NCBI GenBank assembly: GCA_001898035.1
Contig: MKRX01000015.1
Span: 314,880-378,879 of the forward strand
Source of the DNA: Armatimonadetes bacterium 55-13
Lineage (GTDB): Bacteria; Armatimonadota; Fimbriimonadia; Fimbriimonadales; Fimbriimonadaceae
DNA length: 64,000 bases
Reading direction: 5' to 3'
Under the pieces are notes generated by a model. That model saw nothing but the letters and a program-made list of their open reading frames with translations, did not search any database and was not told the DNA's origin. This document shows, in pieces, positions 1-8,362 of this stretch. The stretch's first letter is position 1; each line of letters begins with the position of its first letter. A program made the translations under genes and the position numbers.

Positions 1-854
1 CCGAGCGTGTCGGCCGGCTCATCGACGTCGAATCCCGGTCCCAGGGTCGCGATTTCGAACAGAACGCCACCCGGCTCTCGGAAGTAGATCGATCGGAAGT
101 AGTCGCGATCCATCACCGGGCTGATGTGATAGCCCAAGCTTGCGATCTCTTCTTGCCAATCTTTCTGTGTGACCTCATCGGTGGTTCTCCACGCGATGTG
201 GTGAACCGTGCCATGTCCGCCCTGCCCGCGCCCCGCCTTGGGGTCCACGATCAGGTCTAGGTAGCCATCCTGCTCACCGCGGAATCGGATCCGTCCTTCG
301 TCCTCCGAGACCTTCTCGAACCCGAGAACGCCCGTCAGCAAGTTTTGGGTAGCGTCGCCGTAGTTCTCGGTCATGGTGATCGAGTGCATTCGAGCGATCG
401 CTTTGTCCACCGGGACCGTGCCCTCAGAGACGGGAACGCCCGCCTTGTACTCAGGCGAAGCGATCAGTTCCAAAGGCAGACCATCGTGAGCGCGGAACGG
501 CAGAACTTCCTCGTCGCCCCTCTTGAAAGGATTGTCGAAGCTGATCGCCTCGGCCGCGAATCGGTCGATCCACCACCCCATCGCATCGGGGGGAATCGCA
601 AGACCGGTCGACGTCACTTGACCAGCGCCCACTTTGCCTTGTCGGCCCGTCCCGTACGGGAAGAAGGTCAGCGCAGAACCGGGAGTTCCAAGGCCGTCCC
701 CGTAGTACAGGTGATAGGCAGACGGATCGTCAAAGTTGACGGTGACCTTCACCAGACGCAGTCCCAAGATGCCCGTGTAGAAGTCCACGTTCGCTTGAGC
801 GTCGTCCGTGATGGCGGTCATGTGATGAATTCCTAGAATCTTCTCGTTTTTCAC
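1..854 (-). CDS. VOC-family ring-cleaving dioxygenase (3' end cut by the window edge)
   Basis: The protein has two glyoxalase/extradiol (VOC) modules and resembles MhqO/PcpA-type Fe(II) dioxygenases that open hydroquinone-like rings in the cytoplasm. It begins ILGIHHMTA (residues 6-14), which carries the first metal histidine. VHHIAW supplies the second and LFEIAT near the window edge supplies the metal glutamate. About 284 codons are present, so only a short C-terminus should be missing for a family of about 310 residues. I start it at GTG 854, which has a GAGGAAAC ribosome site just upstream. The ATG at about 821 lies inside the conserved IHHMTA block and is too late. Substrate is unknown; the family call is firm. 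Confidence 0.85.
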   Translation of the reverse strand, partial: MKNEKILGIHHMTAITDDAQANVDFYTGILGLRLVKVTVNFDDPSAYHLYYGDGLGTPGSALTFFPYGTGRQGKVGAGQVTSTGLAIPPDAMGWWIDRFAAEAISFDNPFKRGDEEVLPFRAHDGLPLELIASPEYKAGVPVSEGTVPVDKAIARMHSITMTENYGDATQNLLTGVLGFEKVSEDEGRIRFRGEQDGYLDLIVDPKAGRGQGGHGTVHHIAWRTTDEVTQKDWQEEIASLGYHISPVMDRDYFRSIYFREPGGVLFEIATLGPGFDVDEPADTL

Positions 855-944
855 TTTTTCGTTTCCTCTGCAGATTCATAAGACACCGCCCCCGAGTTAT
901 GCGAACGTCTTCTGTCGTGGTTTGTATCGAAGGATACAAGCTGG

Positions 945-1394
945 CTAATCGTTTTCCAGCAACTCTACTTGAACCCCCAGAGTCTTGAGGGTTTCCAGGT
1001 ACGCGTATCGACCTCCGGTGTACTCACCGGTTTGGATCGTTTCCATTCCGGCCTCGGCCAAGTTTCGGCGAGCTTCCTTCATGGAAGGCACCACGAACGC
1101 AATGTGCTGAACGCTTTCTCCGAACTGATCCAAGTGGTCTTGCCAAGAACTGGGCTTGCCGTCGGGCTCGATGAGCTCAATCGCGACTTGGCCGAGATGG
1201 AAGAAGCACAGCTTAGCGGTGGCATCGCTTCGCTCGCCGTGATACTCCGTCTGAGCCTGATCGTATCCGGCGGTGACAATGATGTCGGGTTCCGAAACTC
1301 CGAGCATTGCGGCCCATGCCTTGCGAGACTTCTCGATGTCTTTGACGACGATGCCAATTTGCGTTACTTGGTCCGTTCCAAGAAGGTTGCCCAT
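945..1394 (-). CDS. VOC-family protein, methylmalonyl-CoA epimerase-like
   Basis: A single-module VOC protein of 149 residues, the length and layout of methylmalonyl-CoA epimerase. It has GIVVKDIEK near the N-terminus, QHIAFVVP in the middle and VQVELLE at the C-terminus. Epimerases bind a divalent metal through His, Gln, His and Glu. Here the middle His and last Glu are visible, but the first ligand position (usually DHIGI) reads TQIGI, so that His is Gln. The protein may therefore have another substrate or be a binding protein. It is divergent from the DUF2156 gene, with about 23 bp between starts. Co-directional with the dioxygenase downstream, about 90 bp away. Confidence 0.7.
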   Translation of the reverse strand: MGNLLGTDQVTQIGIVVKDIEKSRKAWAAMLGVSEPDIIVTAGYDQAQTEYHGERSDATAKLCFFHLGQVAIELIEPDGKPSSWQDHLDQFGESVQHIAFVVPSMKEARRNLAEAGMETIQTGEYTGGRYAYLETLKTLGVQVELLEND

Positions 1395-1417
1395 GATGGC
1401 TCTATCATACTAAGGAA

Positions 1418-2467
1418 GTGCAGATCGACCCCGACCGCCAACGGACGCGGGACCTGGTGCTGAAATACGGCTGGAACACCACTTGCTACCAGATCGTGAA
1501 TCCGTGCATCGACCGCTGGTTTTCCGATGACTCCGTGGTGGGATATGTCGAGCGTCAGGGGGTTCGAGTTGTTGCCGGTGCGCCTGTTTGCCCCATGGAC
1601 TCCCTAGAGGCGACTCTTCAGGCGTTTGAAGCAACCGCCGAAGGGCACGTGTGCTACTTCGGAGCAGAGGAGCGATTGCGACAAGCCACCCGAACGAAGG
1701 GCAAGTATTCCTGCACCGTCTTAGGCGCCCAACCGGTCTGGTCGCCCGAATCTTGGCAAGCTGCCTTCGATGGAGACGCCTCGCTTCGTTTCCAACGCAA
1801 TCGGGCGCGCAACAAGCATGTTGCCGTACGAGAGTGGACAACCGAGCAAGCGACCAACCATCCAGAGCTACGGCGCGTGCTAGAAGAGTGGCTCGCGACA
1901 CGAGGGCTGCCCACCATGCATTTTTTGGTGGAACCGGAGACGCTCGACTTTCTTGAAGACCGTCGGGTCTTTGTGGCGGAGCAGGAGGGCGAAGTGGTGG
2001 GATTCACAACGCTCTGCCCCATTCCCCTCCGTAAAGGCTGGCTCACCGAACAATTTGTGCGCGGAGCCAAGGCGCCTAACGGAACGGTGGAGTTAATGGT
2101 GGATTATGCGGTTGGAGCGGTTGGAAGTGAGGGCTCCGAGTTCGTGACGATGGGTATGGTGCCCCTTTCCACCAATGTCAGGGCAACCCGTGATACACCT
2201 GGCTGGCTTAAGTTCATGATGGGCTGGATGCGCGCCCACGGGCGACGATTTTATAACTTCGACGGACTGAATTGGTTCAAGCAAAAGTTCCACCCAGATC
2301 GTTGGGATCCAATCTACGCGATCTCTTCTGAGCCTCATATCTCGTTCAGAACGATCAACGCCATTGCCACCGCCTTTACCGGCATGCCTCCCTGGTTAGC
2401 CGTACTCCGAGGCGGAGTACGGGGATTGAAGCAAGAGGCGAGGTGGTTACTGAAGCGTAAGCGCTAA
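1418..2467 (+). CDS. DUF2156 / MprF C-terminal-like acyltransferase
   Basis: A 349-residue soluble protein with two GNAT-like halves typical of DUF2156, the cytosolic domain of phosphatidylglycerol lysyltransferase MprF. Visible landmarks are GYVERQGVRVVAGAPVCP at about residues 42-59, the basic FQRNRARNK near 126, and LTEQFVRGAKAPNGTVELM followed by FYNFDGLNWFKQKF, which match the acyl-acceptor half. No MprF membrane domain is present or adjacent. It could use aminoacyl-tRNA to modify lipid or protein, but the acceptor is unknown. The start is GTG with AAGGA almost touching it. The stop interlocks with that of polA on the other strand (CTAA at 2464). Confidence 0.75.
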   Translation: MQIDPDRQRTRDLVLKYGWNTTCYQIVNPCIDRWFSDDSVVGYVERQGVRVVAGAPVCPMDSLEATLQAFEATAEGHVCYFGAEERLRQATRTKGKYSCTVLGAQPVWSPESWQAAFDGDASLRFQRNRARNKHVAVREWTTEQATNHPELRRVLEEWLATRGLPTMHFLVEPETLDFLEDRRVFVAEQEGEVVGFTTLCPIPLRKGWLTEQFVRGAKAPNGTVELMVDYAVGAVGSEGSEFVTMGMVPLSTNVRATRDTPGWLKFMMGWMRAHGRRFYNFDGLNWFKQKFHPDRWDPIYAISSEPHISFRTINAIATAFTGMPPWLAVLRGGVRGLKQEARWLLKRKR

Positions 2468-5070
2468 ACCGGTGTCATCTCATTCCAATCGCTGCCGATC
2501 TTGGCATCGACTTCGACCGGAACATTCAAAGGTAGCGCGCTTTCCATGCCGCTGCGAATCGGCTCGATGAGAGCGTCATCTCCGTCTTTTAGCTCGAAGA
2601 CGAGTTCGTCGTGAACATTCAGGAGCATTCGGGTGGGCAAGCCGTTTAACTGCTTGCGGACATCGATCATCGCCAACTTCAGCATATCGGCGGCGGTGCC
2701 TTGAATAGGAGCGTTCATCGCCTGGCGCTCGGCATAGCGTCTCTCTTGAAGTTTGGCCGCGTGAATATCCGGGAAATATCTTCGGCGTCCTAACAATGTG
2801 CGAGTGAACCCCTTAGATCGGGCTTCAGCTACGATGCCATCCGTGAATGCCTTGACGCTTGGGAATCGTTCACTGTATTGCTTGATGAGCTCTTTCGCTT
2901 CGGCTACGGAGAATCCGCCACCGAGCTGTTGAGCGAGGCCATATTCGCTGACACCGTAGAGGACGGCGTAGTTCAGCATCTTGGCCAAACGGCGCTGCTC
3001 TTTGGTAGCCGGTTCTTCCCCTAATCCGAACATCTGCTGGGCGGTAACCGTGTGGACATCCTGGTGCTCGTCAAATGCCTTCTTGAGAGCGGGTTCCTCG
3101 CACATGTGGGCGAGGACGCGGAGTTCGATCTGCGAGTAGTCGAACGAGGCGAGTCGATAGCCATCGGCGGCGATGAACGCCTTGCGAATTCCGCGTCCGA
3201 GTTCGGTTCGGATCGGAATGTTCTGCATGTTGGGATCGTTCGAGCTAAGTCGCCCGGTCGCTGCCCCGGTTTGGTTGTAAGTGGTGTGAATTCGGCCGTC
3301 CGGCTGAATGAGCTTCTCTAACGCATCCGCATAAGTGGACTTGAGTTTGGTGAGTTCGCGCCAGTTCAAAACTTCGGCGGCGATTTCGTATTGAGGGGCA
3401 ATCAGACCGAGGACTTCGGCTCCGGTTGCGTAGCCTGTCTTCGTCTTCTGCGCGCCCGGGATCTGGAGTTTGTCGAAGAGGATCTCGCCGAGTTGTTTGG
3501 GGGAACCGATGGTGAACTCCTGACCCGCCAACTGGTAAATCAGTTGCGTCACACGCTCGATTTCGATTTGGAGCGTCTTGGAGAATTCTCTCAGTTGATC
3601 CCGGTCCGCCCGAATGCCGAAGCGCTCCATTTCAGTGAGGATGGGAACCAAGGGCAACTCGACTTCATCCAGAACTTTTTCCTGCTCTTCCTTCTTGAGC
3701 CGATCACGCAGAGCTGGTTCAAGAAGATGAAGGGCCGCCGCCATTTCTTCCGGTTTGGAGGGCGGTTGGATGTCTAAATAGCCCTGAACGAGGTCGCGAA
3801 GGCCATAAGCGGAGCGACCGGACTGAAGGACAAAGGCGGCAAGGAGGGAGTCAAAGCCAGGGGTGACGTGGAGGACCGGGTTCTCCGTGATGGCATCGAG
3901 TCGTTTGTAGGCAGGCTTTGCGTCGTGAAGAATCGCCCGCGAAGCGTTTTCGCCCATGAAGCGAAGGGCGTCTGCCTCGGGACACTCGACCACGTTCTTC
4001 CCCACCGCGATATAGGCTTTTCGCTCCGGATCGTCAAATAGATCTCGAGCGGCAGCAGATGAGAAGTAGATGGCAAATCGATCGTTCTTGACGAACGAGG
4101 CCAATCCTTCATATGAATCGACTTGCGATAGCTTGACTTCAAGCGCCTCACTTTCAACCTCCGCGACCGGGGCTTCTCGCTCGGCTCCCTCCAGGTACCG
4201 GCCCAAGACCTTGTCCGCGCGGCGATGCAGGCTCTTGAACTCATAGAATTCCAACATCGCTTTTGCCTTTTCTAGCTTATCGGGAGTGAGCAAGAACGGT
4301 TGGAAGTCGTATTCCAGCGGAACGTCTCGCTTGATGGTCGCCAGGAACTTACTCATCTTGAGTTGATCAATGACTGGTTCAATTTTCTTGGCGTACTTCG
4401 GTGGGACTTCGGAGAACCGTTCGAGAATGCCTTCGACCGAGCCAAAGGTTTGGATCAACTCAGCGCCACCCTTGTCTCCGATGCCAGGCACACCTGGAAT
4501 ATTGTCGCTGGTATCTCCTTTAATCGCCTTGAAGTCGGGAACCTGGATGGGACTGACGCCCCAGCGCTCGAAGACCGCCGCCTCGTCGTACGTCACGGTG
4601 TCGGTTACGCCCAGCTTCATGGTCAGAACGGAAACGTGCTCATCGACCAATTGCAGAGAGTCGAGATCACCGGTGACGATGGTGGTGTCATAGCCTGCCT
4701 TCTCGGCGAGTTGGCTGATCGTTCCCACGACGTCATCCGCTTCGTAGCCGGTAACTTCCACAGAGGGAATCCCCAGGGCAGCAATTAACTCTCGAGCGAT
4801 GGGGAGCTGGACCTTCAATTCTTCAGCGGTTTCCCTTCGTGTTCCCTTGTACTCCGCGAACTCGGCATGCCGAAAGGTCTTACCCGGGGCGTCAAGGGCG
4901 ACCACAATGGCATCCGGCCCGATGTTCTCCAGCAGGAGGAAAAGCATTTGGGTGAATCCGTAGAGCGCATTGGTCGGCTTTCCATCGGCGGTGCTGAGGT
5001 AGCGGGTGGCAAAGAATGCCCGGTACAGCAGGCTGTATCCGTCGATGATGACCAGACGCTTGGGGTCCAT
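2464..5070 (-). CDS. polA: DNA polymerase I
   Basis: Family A polymerase of 868 residues for Okazaki processing and repair. The 5'-nuclease domain covers about 1-290 (ALDAPGKTFR, ADDVV, TGDLDSLQL, GDTSDNIPGVPGIG). The middle domain at about 320-450 lacks the DxE of the 3'-5' exonuclease (the site reads FAIYFSS), so proofreading is probably lost, as in Bacillus and Thermus enzymes. The polymerase domain has motif A DYSQIELRV (D644), motif B RRLAKMLNYAVLYG and motif C HDE (H820-E822). Tyr701 stands where E. coli Pol I has Phe762, a residue that controls rejection of dideoxynucleotides. The gene starts at ATG 5070 and converges on the DUF2156 gene with interlocked stops. Confidence 0.97.
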   Translation of the reverse strand: MDPKRLVIIDGYSLLYRAFFATRYLSTADGKPTNALYGFTQMLFLLLENIGPDAIVVALDAPGKTFRHAEFAEYKGTRRETAEELKVQLPIARELIAALGIPSVEVTGYEADDVVGTISQLAEKAGYDTTIVTGDLDSLQLVDEHVSVLTMKLGVTDTVTYDEAAVFERWGVSPIQVPDFKAIKGDTSDNIPGVPGIGDKGGAELIQTFGSVEGILERFSEVPPKYAKKIEPVIDQLKMSKFLATIKRDVPLEYDFQPFLLTPDKLEKAKAMLEFYEFKSLHRRADKVLGRYLEGAEREAPVAEVESEALEVKLSQVDSYEGLASFVKNDRFAIYFSSAAARDLFDDPERKAYIAVGKNVVECPEADALRFMGENASRAILHDAKPAYKRLDAITENPVLHVTPGFDSLLAAFVLQSGRSAYGLRDLVQGYLDIQPPSKPEEMAAALHLLEPALRDRLKKEEQEKVLDEVELPLVPILTEMERFGIRADRDQLREFSKTLQIEIERVTQLIYQLAGQEFTIGSPKQLGEILFDKLQIPGAQKTKTGYATGAEVLGLIAPQYEIAAEVLNWRELTKLKSTYADALEKLIQPDGRIHTTYNQTGAATGRLSSNDPNMQNIPIRTELGRGIRKAFIAADGYRLASFDYSQIELRVLAHMCEEPALKKAFDEHQDVHTVTAQQMFGLGEEPATKEQRRLAKMLNYAVLYGVSEYGLAQQLGGGFSVAEAKELIKQYSERFPSVKAFTDGIVAEARSKGFTRTLLGRRRYFPDIHAAKLQERRYAERQAMNAPIQGTAADMLKLAMIDVRKQLNGLPTRMLLNVHDELVFELKDGDDALIEPIRSGMESALPLNVPVEVDAKIGSDWNEMTPV

Positions 5071-5196
5071 AGACCTAAGTTACCCGCCGGACTGCTGGGC
5101 CGTTAGCCTCGACATTTTACGAGTGGTAATCACAGCATCAAGAACTACCGTTAGCTTTTCAGAACTGCGGCGTGAATCGCAGATTTGGAGAGAACT

Positions 5197-5676
5197 ATGC
5201 CGTTGCGCAATATGCTTTTAAGTCGATCATTTCGTTTGGTTGGATCGTTGTCGGTGCTCGCGGGAATCTTTTCTGCGCAACCTTACCGGCCGATGGTGTT
5301 CATGGGCGATTCAATGAGTCCCACTTACCACAATCATGAAATAGCCCTGGCAACAACCGACACGTCTCATCTTCAAGTGGGTGATATCGTTGTCCTCGAC
5401 TCACCGGTCGGAACCATCGTTAAGAGAATCGCCTACTTGCCTGGGGACAAGATCAATCGCTATAAGTTTCTCGGCAAATGGCACGACTTGGTCGGGGAGT
5501 ATGGCCTCTCGACAAGAACGAGAAAGAACTTGAAGCTATCTTCGCGTACGGTGCCGGAAGGCTACATGTACGTATTGGGAGACAACTCAGAAGTCTCGGT
5601 TGACTCAAGAGCGTTTGGAATGATTCCGCTCTCTTCCGTCAAATTCGTCCTCGTCACATCCAAGGCTAAGAACTAG
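5197..5676 (+). CDS. lepB: Type I signal peptidase, S26 family, copy 1
   Basis: A small (159-residue) membrane-anchored signal peptidase that would cut signal peptides on the outer face of the cytoplasmic membrane. One N-terminal helix (about 8-27) is followed by GDSMSPT with nucleophile Ser39, IVKRIAYLPGD with general base Lys76, and the box E sequence LGDNSEVSVDSR. I start it at ATG 5197, which has GGAG six bases upstream, rather than at the in-frame TTG 5185 that overlaps that GGAG. It is close in length and layout to the next gene; Ser and Lys fall at the same residue numbers in both. The upstream gap to the divergent polA start is about 125 bp. Confidence 0.92.
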   Translation: MPLRNMLLSRSFRLVGSLSVLAGIFSAQPYRPMVFMGDSMSPTYHNHEIALATTDTSHLQVGDIVVLDSPVGTIVKRIAYLPGDKINRYKFLGKWHDLVGEYGLSTRTRKNLKLSSRTVPEGYMYVLGDNSEVSVDSRAFGMIPLSSVKFVLVTSKAKN

Positions 5677-5821
5677 CATTCTTCGGGAGATATGCCCAAT
5701 CCGCTCAGAAAGCGATAGGTTTATTGCGCAGATTGTAGCTTCATCAGAACTTTTGAGGGGGTTCATCCCGTTCTGAGGGTGTCGTCGCCAACAGCGTTGT
5801 CCAAGCGAGACAGGAGCCCCC

Positions 5822-6316
5822 ATGCTAGTCCGTGATTTTCTCGCTCATCGTCTCTTTAAACTCGGAGTCTGGATTGTTCTGCTTGTCAGCGCCTATCTGC
5901 TTCAACCCTATCGCGCGGTGATTTTTGTCGGCAACTCCATGTCCCCCACCTACCGAAACCTTGAAGTTGCCTTGGCATCTACCGATATCTCGCACATTCA
6001 TAAAGGCGATGTCGTGGTGATCGAGGGCCCCGAGGGAATCATCGTCAAGCGAATCGCTTACATGCCCGGAGACTGGGTCGACAAGTTCGAGTTTCAAGGT
6101 GAGTGGTATTACACCGATGGATACGTCGTATCTCCCCATAGCCTCGATAAGCTCGGTTCGCGCGTCAAGCGTGGACAGGCGTGGATTCCCGGCGGTTATA
6201 TCTTTGTGCTGGGTGACAATGCGGTCGAATCCGTGGACTCGCGCCAGTTGGGAGCCATTCCGATTAGTTCGATCCGGTGCGTCTTAGTCCACCCCAAATC
6301 AGGAGCCAATTCCTGA
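5822..6316 (+). CDS. lepB: Type I signal peptidase, S26 family, copy 2
   Basis: A 164-residue paralogue of the preceding gene: one N-terminal helix (about 10-28), VGNSMSPTYRN with Ser39, IIVKRIAYMPGD with Lys76, and LGDNAVESVDSRQ as box E. The paralogues share QPYR, SMSPTY, ISH or TSH, VKRIAY and PGD blocks, so they arose by tandem duplication and have diverged in the region between box D and box E (about 90-130). That region shapes the substrate groove, so the copies may differ in substrates; this is inference. CAGGAG lies seven bases before ATG 5822. The 145 bp between the copies suggests separate expression control. Confidence 0.93.
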   Translation: MLVRDFLAHRLFKLGVWIVLLVSAYLLQPYRAVIFVGNSMSPTYRNLEVALASTDISHIHKGDVVVIEGPEGIIVKRIAYMPGDWVDKFEFQGEWYYTDGYVVSPHSLDKLGSRVKRGQAWIPGGYIFVLGDNAVESVDSRQLGAIPISSIRCVLVHPKSGANS

Positions 6317-6471
6317 ATGTTCGTCTGTTAAAAGTTCAAGAAAATCTGGCGTTCTGAAGCAGGAACCTTCTCATTTGGCAACGAAATGAGAACAACCGGG
6401 TACAATGAAGTTCTTCCGTAGCATCGCTGCGGTCCGGTAAACACCCACTTTTTACCCAAGGGAGTTCTGCT

Positions 6472-6816
6472 TTGAGCGCGATGGTCTATCGTCCCCTTCG
6501 ATATGAGCAGATGATGAAAGCCGCAGAGGCCTATGATGTCCGTGCCCGGAGAATGTTCGGTGGCATGGGGGTCTATACGGGCGAGCGCATGTTTGCTTTC
6601 CTTGTCGGCGAAGATATCGGATTAAAACTTTCACCGGAACACTTCGACGAAGCGATGAGTATTCCGGGCGCAGGTCCTCTAAAGCCGGATGCCGAATCCG
6701 AGCCCATGCGTGAGTACGTCAAGATGCCGAAACATGTGTTGGACAATCTGGAACTATTCATCATGTGGGTTGAGCGTAGTGCGGACTACGTACAGCGCAA
6801 GGCGCAACAAGCTTGA
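6472..6816 (+). CDS. TfoX/Sxy N-terminal domain protein
   Basis: A 114-residue protein made only of the TfoX N-terminal domain. The signature MFGGMGVYTGERMFAFL (about 28-44) and the later GLKLSPEHFDEA are clear. In gamma-proteobacteria TfoX/Sxy acts with CRP to turn on competence genes, but stand-alone N-domains elsewhere have no proven role. I start it at TTG 6472 because AGGGAG lies seven bases upstream; the ATG at 6481 would be too far from it. No competence gene is nearby. It is 34 bp from the next gene on the same strand. Confidence 0.85.
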   Translation: MSAMVYRPLRYEQMMKAAEAYDVRARRMFGGMGVYTGERMFAFLVGEDIGLKLSPEHFDEAMSIPGAGPLKPDAESEPMREYVKMPKHVLDNLELFIMWVERSADYVQRKAQQA

Positions 6817-6850
6817 ACTAAAGCGACCGTCTTTGCCCTCTAGCATTTAG

Positions 6851-8275
6851 ATGTCCGAAGAAAACCGCCAGAAACCCTGGTTCAAGTTGACTTGCCTCGG
6901 TTGCTTCATCGTGCCGTGCTTGCTGGGTCTCGGCACATTCGGATACATCAAATATCGCATCAACCAAAAAGCGGATCAACTGCCGGTTGAACTTGCGAAG
7001 ATCAAGGCAATGGGCCTCCCTACGACGTCCGAAGAACTGAACGCACGAGTTCCGGTGAGCCAAGGGCAGAATGCGGCGACGGTCTATCGCGAACTCATTG
7101 CGGAATACGAATCGCTTAAGAAAGAGAAAGAACCAAAAGAGGTTCTCAATCTCCTCGTTGGCGAGGTTGCGAAGGAGCCGATCCCCCACGCCAACCAACT
7201 GCTCAAGGATGCACTAGCGCGCCGGGCCAAAATCTTTACGCTTGTAACTCAGGCATCCAAAATTCCCAACTGCAACTTCGAACGGGATTGGACAAAGGGC
7301 GCCGCACTGCTTTTTCCTGAGTTCGCCTCCATCAAGGAAGTCGCGAAGTGGCTCGCGACCCGAGCTAAGCTCCAAGTCCGCCAGGGAGACAAAGCAGGCG
7401 CGATCGAATCGGTGAACGACATCTTTTCGCTTGCTCACCACATGGGGCAAGATCCAACCATGATCGGAGCCCTTGTCTCCATCGCCATCGATGCGATCGG
7501 AGTTGCCGCCCTAGAAGCCGTAACGGAGACCGAAAGAAACGATGCCACTTATTTGGCGATGGCTCGCCAGATGATGGAGCGTCTTCCCCCACTCCCTATC
7601 ATGAAGGATGCCTTTGCTGGCGAGCTTGTGGGCGGACGCTATACAATTGCAAGCATCCGGAGCGCTCGAGATCTTGGCTTTTTCGAGGAAGGATTCGAGC
7701 CGATGCGTCATATTCCGTTTAGCGATCCTGCGGTTCGAAAGATGTTTGAAGCCTCTTTTGTTCGCGCTTGGCGTGAGGTTTTAACTTTACTCCCGGAAGA
7801 CCCTGACGAATGGAAGAAAGCCTCGGAGGACATGGACAAGTTCGGACAAAAGCTGGATGCAGATAAGTCGATCGAAAACACCCTCAATCGAATCATGTTT
7901 CCCGTTTTTTCGAACGCCTTTCAAGCTCGGGCAATCGCGCTTGCGCGGAGACGTGTCGCCAGCGTTTCCCTTCGATTGCTCCAAGATCGACTCCATGCTC
8001 TGCCTAAGACCATCACACAGTACGGGCCAATCGCTATCGATCCCATGGACGGAAAACCTCTGCGCTTTAAAGCCGATGGACGCGGATTTAGAGTGTGGAG
8101 CATCGATCGAGACTTGGTAGACAACGGCGGCGTTCGGTATAAGCGTGGGACGGGAGCCTATCGTGATGTCGACTATGTCTGGGGTTTCGATACCGTGATT
8201 CCCGAGGCAAAACCGCCGACCGGGCCCGCGGGCGGTCCGCCACCGGCAATCTCGATTGGCGCCGAATCCCGATAA
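6851..8275 (+). CDS. Membrane-anchored protein of unknown function
   Basis: I do not recognise this 474-residue protein. It has one membrane helix at about residues 15-33, starting in a Cys-containing stretch (TCLGCFIVPCLLG), then a long, mostly helical outside domain. The segment RQGDKAGAIESVNDIFSLA (about 177-195) looks like a tetratricopeptide-type helix pair. The C-terminus has DPMDGKPLRFKADGRGFRV followed by VWSIDRDLVDNGG, a pattern seen at the end of many secreted planctomycete-like proteins and of pilin-like tails that describe a displayed value. It lies 34 bp after the TfoX gene and 87 bp before the anti-sigma-like gene. A shared function with those is possible but unproved. Confidence 0.75.
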   Translation: MSEENRQKPWFKLTCLGCFIVPCLLGLGTFGYIKYRINQKADQLPVELAKIKAMGLPTTSEELNARVPVSQGQNAATVYRELIAEYESLKKEKEPKEVLNLLVGEVAKEPIPHANQLLKDALARRAKIFTLVTQASKIPNCNFERDWTKGAALLFPEFASIKEVAKWLATRAKLQVRQGDKAGAIESVNDIFSLAHHMGQDPTMIGALVSIAIDAIGVAALEAVTETERNDATYLAMARQMMERLPPLPIMKDAFAGELVGGRYTIASIRSARDLGFFEEGFEPMRHIPFSDPAVRKMFEASFVRAWREVLTLLPEDPDEWKKASEDMDKFGQKLDADKSIENTLNRIMFPVFSNAFQARAIALARRRVASVSLRLLQDRLHALPKTITQYGPIAIDPMDGKPLRFKADGRGFRVWSIDRDLVDNGGVRYKRGTGAYRDVDYVWGFDTVIPEAKPPTGPAGGPPPAISIGAESR

Positions 8276-8362
8276 AAACACCTAAAGATCTCAATCCTGA
8301 TACCGAGAATCCTACTGGGCCTCCTATGACCAAGGAGGAAAACCTAAAGAAGGTTCTTAGAT

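Noticed and set aside
6375..6406. TTGGCA and TACAAT as a sigma-70 promoter before the TfoX-like gene
   Set aside because: The spacer is 20 bases, outside the usual 16-18, and there is no extended -10 TG. The -10 alone is not enough to list.
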